Shown: piece after piece, positions 47,490 to 57,834 of the stretch
Numbering within the stretch: the stretch's first letter is position 1
How the letters are laid out: every line of letters starts with the position of its first letter
Source of the DNA: an uncultured Rikenellaceae bacterium
GTDB taxonomy: Bacteria > Bacteroidota > Bacteroidia > Bacteroidales > Rikenellaceae
Assembly (NCBI GenBank): GCA_944325305.1
Contig: CALUZO010000014.1
Coordinates: 62,001 to 126,000, forward strand
Direction: 5' to 3'
DNA: 64,000 bases
The notes under the pieces: model-generated
What the model was told of the DNA's origin: nothing
What the model saw: the letters and a program-made list of their open reading frames with translations, nothing else
The model's database searches: none
Position numbers and translations under genes: made by a program

Positions 47490-47494
47490 CTCCT
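47490..47494 (-). promoter_or_regulatory. Shine-Dalgarno-like site of ftsK
   Basis: The minus-strand sequence AGGAG lies 3 bp before the ATG at 47486. Such sites are rare in Bacteroidota, so it helps fix this start over the ATG at 47528. Confidence 0.5.
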
Positions 47495-47604
47495 TTTTTA
47501 TACCATGCCGGGGGGGGCCGACAGACATGGAATTACCGTTATGTTACGGTATCACACAATCCCCAGTAAGATCGACCTGTCTTTGCGAAGATACTCTTTT
47601 TTTG

Positions 47605-48399
47605 TCAAAACTCCATATTCACAGCCGTTTCGGCTTTTTCCCGCAACCTGCTGAGATAATCCTGCCCAGCCGAACTCATGAACGTATATTCCGGAACATT
47701 AGAAAGAGAGGCCTCGAGTTCACCCTGCGAAAGCAGATTCCTGACCCTTCTCACAATGGCCGGTGCCGAGTTAACCGTCTTTACATCTCTGTCTCCTATC
47801 ACCTGCCGTATTGCACGGGTCAGAAACGGATAATGGGTACAACCGAGTACAAGTTGGTCGGCATTCTCGGCCAGAAGCGGTTCCACCACGACGCGGACCG
47901 CCTCGAGTGCCTCGGCCGTATTTTCCTTTCCCGATTCCACGAGCGGAACCCATCCTTCGCCAACCGCGGAAAGTATCCTGACCTTATCTGCGTATTCGGC
48001 CGAAGTGCGTTTGAAATGTCCGCCGTCGAGCGACGAACGAGTGGCGAGTACCGCTATCGTTCCGGTTTTTGTGGCGGCTGCAGCCGGCTTCACAGCCGGC
48101 TCCATTCCGACAAACGGGACAGACGGGTATTCCGCCCTTAAATATTGTATTGCCGAAGCAGTTGCCGTATTACATGCCAACACAATCATTTTGGCTCCTT
48201 TGTCGAACATTTGAGCGACAGCATACTCCACATAACCGCGTATTTCGTCATGATCTCGGTCGCCGTAAGGACAGTGAGCTGCATCGGCATAATATATCAA
48301 AGATTCATTCGGAAGCGATGCCCGTATCTCTTTCCATACGGACAGACCGCCCATCCCGGAATCCATAATACCTATCGGAGCGTTATTCATCTTCTTCAC
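47605..48399 (-). CDS. murI: glutamate racemase
   Basis: A 264-residue Asp/Glu racemase with the two catalytic cysteines: Cys76 in ACNTATA and the second in GCTHYPF (about 190). It makes D-glutamate for peptidoglycan. The GIMDSGMGGLSV start block is present. Met4 (MNNAPIG) is an alternative start. It sits between purL (36 bp upstream) and ftsK. Confidence 0.93.
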   Translation of the reverse strand: MKKMNNAPIGIMDSGMGGLSVWKEIRASLPNESLIYYADAAHCPYGDRDHDEIRGYVEYAVAQMFDKGAKMIVLACNTATASAIQYLRAEYPSVPFVGMEPAVKPAAAATKTGTIAVLATRSSLDGGHFKRTSAEYADKVRILSAVGEGWVPLVESGKENTAEALEAVRVVVEPLLAENADQLVLGCTHYPFLTRAIRQVIGDRDVKTVNSAPAIVRRVRNLLSQGELEASLSNVPEYTFMSSAGQDYLSRLREKAETAVNMEF

Positions 48400-48435
48400 A
48401 TGCTACGCCCGCACATTTCGCAAAGGCTACGGCGT

Positions 48436-51400
48436 TTATTTTTTACTTTCGATCCAACGTGCAGCGTTAACGAATGCCTCGATCCACGGCGTAACCTCGT
48501 CAGCCGTGCGGCTTTCCGGATAATACGCCCAGTTCCAGGGACGTATGGCACGTTCCAGGTGAGGCATCATCGCGAGGTGGCGGCCGTCATCGCTCACGAT
48601 ACCGGCGGCATTGTACATGCTGCCATTGGGATTTGACGGATACAGGTCATAGCTGTATTTCATGGCCACGTTATATTTGTCTTCGCCGTAGGGGAAGCTG
48701 AATTTGCCCTCTCCGTGCGCAATCCAGATGCCGAGCGACGACCCTTCGAGCGATTTGAGCATCACCGACGGACTTTTCTCTATATCGACACCCACGAAAC
48801 CCGATTCGAACTTATGGCTGTCGTTGTGCAGCATCGCCGGTTTTTCCTTATGAGACGGGGTTATGAGGCCCAATTCCATCATGAGCTGGCAACCGTTACA
48901 TACTCCCAACGAAAGAGTGTCGGGACGTGCGTAAAAATTATCGAGGGCACGTTTTGCTTTTTCGTTGTAGAGGAACGCTCCGGCCCAACCTTTGGCCGAA
49001 TTGAGGACATCCGAGTTCGAGAAGCCGCCGACGAACACGATAAAGTTTATATCTTCGAGTGTTTCCCGGCCGCTGATAAGGTCGGTCATGTGCACATCCT
49101 TCACATCCATTCCTGCCAGGTGCATGGACCATGCCATTTCGCGATCGCCGTTGCTGCCTTTTTCGCGTATGATCGCTGCCCGGATGCCGGTACGCTCTTT
49201 TCTGCGGGGATCTATGCCCCACTGCGAAAGTTTGCCTGTGAAATTCGCGGGGAACTTAAACCTAAGAGAAGTATTCTTATAGTTTTGATAACGTTCGTAG
49301 GCCAAACGTTCGGTGCTCTGCCTGCGGTCGAGCAGATAGGAGCTACGGTACCACGTATCGCGCATCTGGTCTACTAAAAGTTCGAACGCAACTCCATTGT
49401 TCTCGATAGTGAACCTGCGGTCCTGGTTGACCGTCGCTATCTTGTGCGCTACGACGCCCGACTTGCCGAGTTCGGCTGCAAGCGCCTGAGCATCCTTAAC
49501 CTGCAACACTACTGCCGGTCGTTCGCTGAACAATACTTTGACGATATCTTTCTGGCCAAGGCAGTCGAGCGAAACATTCATGCCACTGCGATTGTCTGCG
49601 AATGTCATTTCGAGCAGAGCCGTTACGAGTCCTCCGCCCGAGATGTCATGGCCGGCCAACACTTTCCCATCGCATATGAGCGACTGCACGGCACCGAACG
49701 CCTTCGCAAAATATTCGGCACTTTTCACGCCCGGGACATCCATCCCGACGTTACCCGTAACCTGTGCGAATGCGCTGCCGCCCAAACCGAAGTCTTCGCC
49801 GCTCATATCCACATAGAGTATCTCGCTCGCTGTATTTTTCAACGAGGCCTTCACCGATTTGGCGATATCGCTAACTTCACCGGCCGATGTGATTATCACC
49901 GTACCGGGGGAATAAACCTTATCTCCGTCGGGATATTTCTGGGTCATGGAAAGCGAGTCTTTCCCTGTCGGGATATTGATTCCCAATCCGAGCGAAAAAT
50001 CGCTGGCGGCCTTAACCGCTTTGTACAAACGTGCATCTTCGCCTTCGTTTTTGCTCGGCCACATCCAGTTGGCACTGAGCGATACGCCTTTGAGCCCATA
50101 AGTCAACGGCGCGAAAATTATATTTGTAAGCGACTCGACGATAGCCAGAACAGAACCTTTGGCCGGATCGGCCATGGCGGCCACCGGAGCATGCCCCAAA
50201 GCCGTTGCTATCCCGTTTTTACCCTGATAGTCGAGGGCGACAACGGCGCAGTCGTTCAGCGGAAGCTGTATCTCGCCCGTACATTGCTGCATGGCGATAC
50301 GTCCCGTCACCGAACGGTCGACCTTGTTCGTGAGCCAGTCCTTGCAGGCCACTCCTTCGAGCTGCAACACCTGCTCTATGTAATTTACCAGCCTACCTGT
50401 ATCGTATTTGACATCCCGATAGGTTTCGTCGACAGTCTTGTCGGTAATCACCGTGCACGGCGTCTTGCCGAACATATATTCGAGCGGCCAGTCGATGGGC
50501 CTTTCGCCTGTCCTGTTGTCCACGAACGTGAACTTCATATCGCCGGTTGTCTCGCCTATCACATACATGGGTGCGCGCTCGCGATCGGCAATCCTCTTCA
50601 GATGGTCTATATGCCCGGCATCCATCACCAGCCCCATGCGTTCCTGAGATTCGTTACCCACGATCTCGCGATCGCTGAGGGTCGGATCGCCCACCGGCAG
50701 CTTGTCTATATCGATGCGTCCGCCCGTTGCCTCAACGAGTTCGCTCAGGCAGTTCAGATGACCGCCCGCACCATGATCATGGATGGAGATGATCGGATTG
50801 ACTTTCTCTTCGCTCACCGCGCGGATGGCATTGTAAGCGCGTTTCTGCATTTCGGGGTTTGAACGCTGCACCGCGTTCAGCTCTATTTCATTGGCATATT
50901 CACCGGTCGCGACACTCGAAACGGCTCCACCACCCATACCGATGCGGTAATTATCGCCACCGAGCAACACAACCTTGTCGCCGGATTCCGGTTCATCCTT
51001 AATGCTGTCCTGCCTGCGACCGTAACCGATACCGCCGGCGAGCATTATGACTTTGTCGTAGCCGAATTTCTTGCCGTTCTCCTCATGTTCGAATGTCAGC
51101 ACGGATCCTGTAACCAACGGCTGACCGAACTTGTTACCGAAATCCGAGGCACCGTTCGACGCCTTCACGAGTATCTGCTCCGGAGTCTGGTAGAGCCACG
51201 GACGTTCTTTCATTCTGCCTTCCCATTCGCGCGTACCGTCAGTACGCGGATATGAGGTCATGTAAACGGCTGTACCGGCTATCGGGAACGCGCCCTTGCC
51301 GCCGGCTATACGGTCGCGGATCTCGCCGCCAGTCCCGGTAGCGGCGCCATTGAACGGCTCTACCGTGGTGGGAAAATTATGCGTTTCGGCCTTCACGGAG

Positions 51401-52119
51401 ATGACGCTCTCGAAATCTTCGGTTGCAAAATAGTCCGACGTATCGTGTCTCTCGGGAGCGAACTGTTCGGCTGTCGGTCCCGCCAGGAATGCGCAGTTAT
51501 CCTTGTACGCCGAGACCACTCTGTTGGGATTGGTCTTGGTCGTCTTCTTGATCAACCCGAAAAGCGTTTCGGGCATCTCCTGCCCGTCGATGACATACTT
51601 GCCATTGAATATCTTGTGACGGCAGTGCTCTGAATTGACCTGCGAGAATCCGAATACTTCGCTGTCGGTCAGTTTCCGGCCCATCGTTTCGGCAACGCTG
51701 TTCAGATATGATATCTCATCCTCGTTCAGGGCAAGTCCCTCTTGTTCATTGTATGCTGCGATATCGTCGATATTCACTATCGGATCGGGATCCTTGTCTA
51801 TCGTGAAAATATTTTGGTCAAGACCGTCGTAACGGCGGTTGAGCATCGGGTCGAATGCGGCTCCGTCCACATCACATACGAATTCCTCTATACGCATAAT
51901 ACCTTCGAGGCCCATATTCTGTGTAATCTCGACCGCATTGGTACTCCATGGCGTTATCATTTCCCTGCGAGGGCCGATGAAACGTCCCTCGATATTTTCG
52001 GCCGAAAGATACACGGCCCCCGAAAAGAGCCATACGAGTTTTTCAATATCGTCCTTGTCCAACATTCGCGGAGCCTGTACCGCATAGATCTTCTCGGCGT
52101 TGCCAAAAAACAGTATCAT
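48436..52119 (-). CDS. purL: phosphoribosylformylglycinamidine synthase (single-chain PurL)
   Basis: A 1227-residue enzyme of the large, fused PurL type. It has the synthetase half with two ATP-binding lobes (ETHNFPTTVEPFNGAATGTGGEIRD, HDHGAGGHLN, HDISGGGLV) and a C-terminal glutaminase with GVCNGCQLM (catalytic Cys) and WIAHGEGKF. It catalyses the FGAR to FGAM step in purine synthesis. Length is close to the usual 1290. No purS or purQ is needed. Confidence 0.96.
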   Translation of the reverse strand: MILFFGNAEKIYAVQAPRMLDKDDIEKLVWLFSGAVYLSAENIEGRFIGPRREMITPWSTNAVEITQNMGLEGIMRIEEFVCDVDGAAFDPMLNRRYDGLDQNIFTIDKDPDPIVNIDDIAAYNEQEGLALNEDEISYLNSVAETMGRKLTDSEVFGFSQVNSEHCRHKIFNGKYVIDGQEMPETLFGLIKKTTKTNPNRVVSAYKDNCAFLAGPTAEQFAPERHDTSDYFATEDFESVISVKAETHNFPTTVEPFNGAATGTGGEIRDRIAGGKGAFPIAGTAVYMTSYPRTDGTREWEGRMKERPWLYQTPEQILVKASNGASDFGNKFGQPLVTGSVLTFEHEENGKKFGYDKVIMLAGGIGYGRRQDSIKDEPESGDKVVLLGGDNYRIGMGGGAVSSVATGEYANEIELNAVQRSNPEMQKRAYNAIRAVSEEKVNPIISIHDHGAGGHLNCLSELVEATGGRIDIDKLPVGDPTLSDREIVGNESQERMGLVMDAGHIDHLKRIADRERAPMYVIGETTGDMKFTFVDNRTGERPIDWPLEYMFGKTPCTVITDKTVDETYRDVKYDTGRLVNYIEQVLQLEGVACKDWLTNKVDRSVTGRIAMQQCTGEIQLPLNDCAVVALDYQGKNGIATALGHAPVAAMADPAKGSVLAIVESLTNIIFAPLTYGLKGVSLSANWMWPSKNEGEDARLYKAVKAASDFSLGLGINIPTGKDSLSMTQKYPDGDKVYSPGTVIITSAGEVSDIAKSVKASLKNTASEILYVDMSGEDFGLGGSAFAQVTGNVGMDVPGVKSAEYFAKAFGAVQSLICDGKVLAGHDISGGGLVTALLEMTFADNRSGMNVSLDCLGQKDIVKVLFSERPAVVLQVKDAQALAAELGKSGVVAHKIATVNQDRRFTIENNGVAFELLVDQMRDTWYRSSYLLDRRQSTERLAYERYQNYKNTSLRFKFPANFTGKLSQWGIDPRRKERTGIRAAIIREKGSNGDREMAWSMHLAGMDVKDVHMTDLISGRETLEDINFIVFVGGFSNSDVLNSAKGWAGAFLYNEKAKRALDNFYARPDTLSLGVCNGCQLMMELGLITPSHKEKPAMLHNDSHKFESGFVGVDIEKSPSVMLKSLEGSSLGIWIAHGEGKFSFPYGEDKYNVAMKYSYDLYPSNPNGSMYNAAGIVSDDGRHLAMMPHLERAIRPWNWAYYPESRTADEVTPWIEAFVNAARWIESKK

Positions 52120-52159
52120 ACTTTGTTATGGTTTGTCTTAACGTTTGGATTTTCCGGGG

Positions 52160-52168
52160 GCAAAGATA
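52160..52168 (-). promoter_or_regulatory. candidate -7 box of purL
   Basis: Minus-strand TATCTTTGC exactly fits TAnnTTTG, about 40 bp upstream of the purL start. The -33 region is weak. Confidence 0.5.
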
Positions 52169-52286
52169 ACACACATGCAGCGAAATAACTAAGTTTTTTA
52201 TATAAATATCCCACCCCTCGCAAGTTTCACAAGACGCTGCACAGAACGTAGCAACGCATAGCGTACGCAACATGTGCACTCATTTA

Positions 52287-52832
52287 TCAAACGCTTTCTG
52301 CAGGCTTTTGCTTTAGCGACCACCCTACACATTGTGCCGCCTGGTTGCAGATGTATTCGTCCCCTGCATCATCACACTCCAGAACCATCGCCGCCTTGCC
52401 GTAGAACGGCTCGCGCTGTTCCAGATTATCGGCTATGAAACCAACCAGTTCGTCATCACTCAACCCCTTGAGTATCGGTCTCTTGTCGCGTCCTCCCTTA
52501 AGTCTCGAAGCCAGTTTCTCAGGCCCCATCTTAAGATATATCGTAAGTCCCAAGTCATTCATCAATTCGATATTTCCGGGGCGGCACGGCATTCCGCCAC
52601 CGGTCGACACGATAAAATCGCCCTTGCGTCCGCCGAGTTTTTCCAGCAATTCGCGTTCGCGCTGACGGAAAAAAGCCTCGCCCTCTTTCTCGAACATTTC
52701 TCGGACGGTCCCTCCGTAATCCTGCTCGATCTCTTTGTCTGTATCAATAAAACCATAGCCCAAACGGGCGGCAAGTTTCTTGCCGATGCTGGTTTTACCG
52801 CTTCCCATGTATCCGATCAAAAAGACTAACAT
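52287..52832 (-). CDS. aroK: shikimate kinase
   Basis: A 181-residue shikimate kinase with P-loop GYMGSGKT (7-14), substrate motif DTDKEIE (about 31-37), the RxxE-type FRQRERE segment and VSTGGGMP. It phosphorylates shikimate for aromatic amino acid synthesis. It is spaced 90 bp after parC on the same strand. Confidence 0.93.
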   Translation of the reverse strand: MLVFLIGYMGSGKTSIGKKLAARLGYGFIDTDKEIEQDYGGTVREMFEKEGEAFFRQRERELLEKLGGRKGDFIVSTGGGMPCRPGNIELMNDLGLTIYLKMGPEKLASRLKGGRDKRPILKGLSDDELVGFIADNLEQREPFYGKAAMVLECDDAGDEYICNQAAQCVGWSLKQKPAESV

Positions 52833-52922
52833 AAAAAATAGCCAACCCCTAAAATCTTATTATGTAATAATTATTACAATATATCGCGTTTATCAAAAAC
52901 ACACTCAACAGATGCAAACAGG

Positions 52923-55835
52923 CTAAAAAAGGTCTAACTGAGGGCTGTCCGATTTTCGATTTGCCTCCTCGTTCTGAGGGCGTTCGATTGTAAACTCGAT
53001 ATCGTTGCCGTTGAAGTTCAGATCATTAACATCGGAAGACTGTTGTTGATCAACATTCCGGGCATCAATTTCTGAAGGATTCCCGATAGTTCCATCTCCA
53101 CCAGTACTACCTGAAGCCAGATCGTCATCACCATCGTTCACTGCCGTCACCGTCGGATCCTCTTTCAGACGAGGCTCTGCAAACTCCAGACTTTTTACTT
53201 CGAACGTAGTAATACGCTTACCACGCGCCTTATAGCCCTTCACGCCTATATATTCCTCAACATCTATCAGGTCTGCCGGACGATTTGCATGCGCCCCTTT
53301 ATATGTAACCTCGAGCATAGGCGCAAAGTCCTGACTCAAGGCAACCATCTTCGAATTATGGTTATCCTCGTCGATGAAATTGAGCATCTTGTCGCTCTGG
53401 TCGGCTTTGAAGCGCTTGATGTAATAATACTTCTGACCGGCATCGTAATATGCCACGCTGTATATTCTCGAAGGGTCATACTTTTCGACAATCATCGTAT
53501 CGTCGGGAAAATGGTGGCCTACATCGAATCCTGTCGTATAATACTGTCCTTTGGACGTTATGACAATGATCTTGTCGGCACCCGAGAATTCGCCCAAAAG
53601 TTCGCCGCGTCCGTCTGTATTCAATTTGCGCACTTCGTCGTCATACCAGATGTTCTGTCCTCCGAGCGTGGATGTCCCGGCCTCCTTAAGCACTATTTTC
53701 TGTATGCCGAACCTGGAGAACATATTTCCGGCAGCGTTGCGGCCCTTTATCGCCAGTTCACTGAAATCGAGATCCACAATAAGTTTCTTCAGTCTCGGTC
53801 GCGGACGGAAATACACTTTAAGTACTTCGGCCTCTCCATTCGGATTGACACTCATATATAATATTTCGCTTTTGGGAGTGCCTTTCGTGAGGTTGTATTC
53901 TCTGTCGCGCGTAATCCCCTTGATGGCGCAACGCTTCATCATTACAGGGCCCTGCTTCCCGTCACGGTAAAGAATATTGTAGATCGTACGCTCGTCATTG
54001 CGCTTGAATATGCCTATGTAATAGATATTTTTATCGAAGAACGCCTTTTCGCTAACTTTGGTGATTATGTAGCGACCGTCTTTAGTAATTACTATCACAT
54101 CGTCTATATCCGAACAGTCACAGACGAACTCGCTGTCTTTCATCGACTTTCCTATTCCGAAGAATCCCTCGGCACGATCCACGTACAATTTTGCATTCGC
54201 GACAACCACTTTTGCCGCTTCTATCGAGTCGAATTCACGTATTTCGGTCCTGCGCTCGCGTCCTTTGCCGTATTTGGCCTTGATGCGTTTGTAGTAGGCG
54301 ACAGCATAATCGGTCAGGTGTTCTATATCGAACTGCACCTGTTTTATTTCGTCCTCGATACCTTTTATCTGCTCGTCGGCCTTAACCGAATCGTATCGGG
54401 ATATACGGATGAATTTCAGCTCAGTGAGTTTCACCACGTCGTCGCGCGTAATCTCCCTGCGCAGCCGTTTTCTGAAGGGTTCGAGACGCTCCTCGACGGC
54501 TTCGTAAGCTGCCTCACGCGATGTTTTGCCCTCGATCGCCTGATACATCTTGTTTTCGATGAATATGCGTTCGAGGCTTGCCATGTGCCATGCTTCGTTT
54601 AGTTCGCCAAGCCTTATTTGCAATTCCTGGCCGAGCAACTCTTTGGTGCGGTCTGCGCTGCGACGCAGTATTTCGCTCACCCCGAGGAAGTGAGGCTTAT
54701 CATTCCATATCACGCACGAATTGGGCGATATGGAGACTTCGCAGTCCGTAAAGGCATAGAGGGCATCTATGGTTTTGTCGCTCGACTCCTCATTGCTTAC
54801 GTGGACGAGTATCTCGACACTGTTTGCCGTATTGTCGTCGACCTTTTTGATCTTTATCTTGCCCTTGTCGTTGGCTTTGATTATCGACTCCTTGATGGAT
54901 TCCGTCGTCGTACCGAACGGAATCTCGGTAATTGCCAGCGTCTTGCGATCGACCTTCGAGATTCGGGCCCTCACCTTGACAGTTCCGCCTCTCAGACCGT
55001 CGTTATAACGGGAAATATCCATCAGACCGCCCGTCTGGAAGTCGGGATATATCGTGAATTCCTCTCCTTGCAGATGGGCTATACATGCGTCTATCAGTTC
55101 GTTGAAATTGTGCGGCAATATCTTTGAGGCGAGTCCTACGGCAATCCCTTCGACTCCCTGTGCCAACAGCAGCGGAAATTTCACCGGAAGCGTAACGGGT
55201 TCCTGATTGCGGCCGTCATAGGACAACATCCACTCGGTGGTCTTGTTGTTGAACACCACGTCGAGAGCAAACTTGGACAGCCTCGCCTCTATATATCGCG
55301 GTGCGGCAGCATCGTCACCGGTCAGTATGTTCCCCCAGTTACCCTGACAGTCGACGAGCAAATCCTTCTGGCCGAGCTGCACCAACGCGTCGCCTATCGA
55401 AGCGTCGCCGTGCGGATGGAATTTCATCGTGTCGCCTATGATGTTGGCCACTTTATTGTAACGTCCGTCGTCGAGTCGTTTCATGGCATGCAGGATACGC
55501 CTCTGCACCGGCTTCAGTCCGTCCTGAAGATGCGGCACGGCGCGTTCCAATATAACATAGGAAGCATAGTCGAGGAACCAGTCCTTATACATTCCCGTCA
55601 ATTTGTAGCGATTGCCGCTTTCGTCGCCTGTCAGTCTGCCGAATTTCCCCTGCTGCGGGGTCTCCTCATCCGACATTGCCTGTTCTCCTGATTCCGTTTC
55701 ATCCTCGGCAACGGTCTCATCCATATCTGAGCCCTCTGCACCCGGAGCATACTCCTCGCTATCTACATTCATATTGTCGCCGGACATATCCATTTCGGCG
55801 TCACGGTCCTTCATTATATCTTTTTCTTCGCTCAT
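52923..55835 (-). CDS. parC: DNA topoisomerase IV subunit A (ParC)
   Basis: A 970-residue type IIA topoisomerase subunit. The catalytic tyrosine is about residue 181 (APRYIEARLSK), the quinolone pocket reads HPHGDASIGDA, and the C-terminal domain lacks a clean GyrA box, unlike the gyrase subunit nearby. An acidic, disordered N-terminal extension of about 65 residues and a low-complexity C-terminal tail are present, the latter ending QLDLF. It starts 13 bp after parE. It decatenates daughter chromosomes. The ATG at 55835 is preferred to a GTG six bases upstream. Confidence 0.93.
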   Translation of the reverse strand: MSEEKDIMKDRDAEMDMSGDNMNVDSEEYAPGAEGSDMDETVAEDETESGEQAMSDEETPQQGKFGRLTGDESGNRYKLTGMYKDWFLDYASYVILERAVPHLQDGLKPVQRRILHAMKRLDDGRYNKVANIIGDTMKFHPHGDASIGDALVQLGQKDLLVDCQGNWGNILTGDDAAAPRYIEARLSKFALDVVFNNKTTEWMLSYDGRNQEPVTLPVKFPLLLAQGVEGIAVGLASKILPHNFNELIDACIAHLQGEEFTIYPDFQTGGLMDISRYNDGLRGGTVKVRARISKVDRKTLAITEIPFGTTTESIKESIIKANDKGKIKIKKVDDNTANSVEILVHVSNEESSDKTIDALYAFTDCEVSISPNSCVIWNDKPHFLGVSEILRRSADRTKELLGQELQIRLGELNEAWHMASLERIFIENKMYQAIEGKTSREAAYEAVEERLEPFRKRLRREITRDDVVKLTELKFIRISRYDSVKADEQIKGIEDEIKQVQFDIEHLTDYAVAYYKRIKAKYGKGRERRTEIREFDSIEAAKVVVANAKLYVDRAEGFFGIGKSMKDSEFVCDCSDIDDVIVITKDGRYIITKVSEKAFFDKNIYYIGIFKRNDERTIYNILYRDGKQGPVMMKRCAIKGITRDREYNLTKGTPKSEILYMSVNPNGEAEVLKVYFRPRPRLKKLIVDLDFSELAIKGRNAAGNMFSRFGIQKIVLKEAGTSTLGGQNIWYDDEVRKLNTDGRGELLGEFSGADKIIVITSKGQYYTTGFDVGHHFPDDTMIVEKYDPSRIYSVAYYDAGQKYYYIKRFKADQSDKMLNFIDEDNHNSKMVALSQDFAPMLEVTYKGAHANRPADLIDVEEYIGVKGYKARGKRITTFEVKSLEFAEPRLKEDPTVTAVNDGDDDLASGSTGGDGTIGNPSEIDARNVDQQQSSDVNDLNFNGNDIEFTIERPQNEEANRKSDSPQLDLF

Positions 55836-55848
55836 ATACACTTGTGCC

Positions 55849-57756
55849 TTATGCCGCTTCCGCGTCGTCCGCTACGATTCCTCCGGAGGGTTCTCCTTCC
55901 GATACGGTCATGTCATCCTCGACATAGTCCGCTTCGATGCGCAGGTTGTCCATAATGAAATTCTGGCGTTCATAGGTATTCTTCCCCATATAGAACTCGA
56001 GCATGTCGTGTATCGGATCGTTCTTGGTCATACGCACCTTTTCGAGGCGCATATTTTCGTTTATGAACTCCTTGAACTCACCTGCCGATATTTCTCCGAG
56101 TCCTTTGAACCTTGTTATTTCGGCATTCGCCCCTATCTTGGTTATAGCGGCCTGCTTTTCGTCCTCATTGTAACAGTAGATCGTCTCCTTCTTGTTGCGC
56201 ACGCGGAAAAGCGGAGTCTGCAAAACGAAAAGATGTTCCTGACGAATGACATCCGGGAAGAACTGCAGGAAGAAGGTTATCATCAGCAGGCGGATGTGCA
56301 TGCCGTCTACATCGGCATCGGTCGCGATTATTATCTTGTTATAGCGCAGGTCGTCCATATCGTTCTCGATATTGAGAGCTGCCTGCAACAGATTGAACTC
56401 CTCGTTCTCGTAGACCACCTTTTTCGTAAGGCCGTATGTATTGAGCGGTTTACCTCTCAGCGAGAACACCGCCTGCGTCTGCACGTCGCGGCTGGCCGTG
56501 ATCGATCCGCTTGCCGAATTACCCTCGGTAATGAATATCATGGTATCCTCATGCAAAGGATTCTTCACGTCGGTAAAGTGCACTTTGCAGTCGCGCAGTT
56601 TCTTGTTGTTGAGACTCGCCTTCTTGGCTATCTCCTTGGCTTTCTTCTGTATGCCCGATATGGCTTTACGGTCCTTTTCGTTCTCGACTATTTTTTTCTG
56701 CATCACTTCCGCCGTCTGGGGATGCTTGTGCAGGTAGTTGTCGAGCTGCTCCTTCAGGAAATCGCTGATAAAGCTGCGCACAGTAGGACCATCTTCGCTC
56801 ATCTTGATGGAACTGAGACTCACTTTGGTCTGCTGTCCGAACTGAGGATCTACTATTTTAATGCTTATGGCGGCAACCATAGAGGTACGCACGTCGGAGG
56901 GATCGTAATCCTTGCGATAGAACTCCTTGATAGTCTTGGCAACAGCCTCGCGGAATGCCGACTGGTGCGTACCGCCCTGAGTGGTGTGCTGTCCGTTTAC
57001 GAACGAAAAATAACTTTCGCCATAGCCGGTTCCGTGAGTGATTGCGACCTCTATATCCTCACCTTTCAGGTGAATGGGCGGATAGAGAGGTTCTTCGGTC
57101 ATATTGTCGTTCAGCAGGTCGAGCAGACCGTTCTGCGACGAATAGCTCTGCCCGTTGAAATTTATGACAAGCCCCGTATTGAGGTATGCGTAATTCTTGA
57201 TCGTAGCTTCGAGAAACTCGGGATTGAACTCGTATGTCCCGAAAATGGCCTCGTCGGGGGTAAAGCTCACATACGTACCGTTCGGCTCCTTGACGCCGCT
57301 CTCGCTTTTTTCACCCTGTTCGATTCCCTGAGCGAACTCCACCGTACGAGCCTCCCCGTCGCGTACGCTACGTGCAATGAACGAACTCGAAAGCATATTG
57401 ACAGCCTTGACGCCGACTCCGTTCAACCCGACAGTCTTCTTAAAGGCCGCCGAGCCGTATTTACCGCCCGTATTCATCTTCGACACGGCCGCGGCAAGCG
57501 AATTGAGCGGTATCCCGCGTCCATAGTCCCTGACGGTCACGGTTTTCCCCTCAAGAGTGATATCTATTTTCCTGCCGGCACCCATGATGAACTCGTCGAT
57601 CGAGTTATCCACGACCTCTTTAAAAAGCACGTAAATGCCGTCGTCCGACTGAGTACCGTCGCCGAGTTTCCCGATATACATACCCGGTCTAAGGCGCAAG
57701 TGCTCCCGGGGACTCAAAGACTTGATATCGTCGTCTGTGTATTGTGCAACGCTCAT
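55849..57756 (-). CDS. parE: DNA topoisomerase IV subunit B (ParE)
   Basis: A 635-residue GHKL ATPase/TOPRIM protein. The GHKL motif is [10 protein letters not shown], with RDYGRGIPL and the transducer region following; TOPRIM contains EGNSASGS and DADVDGMHI. Length matches ParE rather than full-length GyrB. It forms topoisomerase IV with the next gene, parC. No gyrB is nearby. Confidence 0.94.
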   Translation of the reverse strand: MSVAQYTDDDIKSLSPREHLRLRPGMYIGKLGDGTQSDDGIYVLFKEVVDNSIDEFIMGAGRKIDITLEGKTVTVRDYGRGIPLNSLAAAVSKMNTGGKYGSAAFKKTVGLNGVGVKAVNMLSSSFIARSVRDGEARTVEFAQGIEQGEKSESGVKEPNGTYVSFTPDEAIFGTYEFNPEFLEATIKNYAYLNTGLVINFNGQSYSSQNGLLDLLNDNMTEEPLYPPIHLKGEDIEVAITHGTGYGESYFSFVNGQHTTQGGTHQSAFREAVAKTIKEFYRKDYDPSDVRTSMVAAISIKIVDPQFGQQTKVSLSSIKMSEDGPTVRSFISDFLKEQLDNYLHKHPQTAEVMQKKIVENEKDRKAISGIQKKAKEIAKKASLNNKKLRDCKVHFTDVKNPLHEDTMIFITEGNSASGSITASRDVQTQAVFSLRGKPLNTYGLTKKVVYENEEFNLLQAALNIENDMDDLRYNKIIIATDADVDGMHIRLLMITFFLQFFPDVIRQEHLFVLQTPLFRVRNKKETIYCYNEDEKQAAITKIGANAEITRFKGLGEISAGEFKEFINENMRLEKVRMTKNDPIHDMLEFYMGKNTYERQNFIMDNLRIEADYVEDDMTVSEGEPSGGIVADDAEAA

Positions 57757-57834
57757 ATTTCGATCCTATATTTTTACATTTTCAACTCTCCGCACGGCCG
57801 AACCGCAACACCCACTTACGTTACGTCGGCAATC

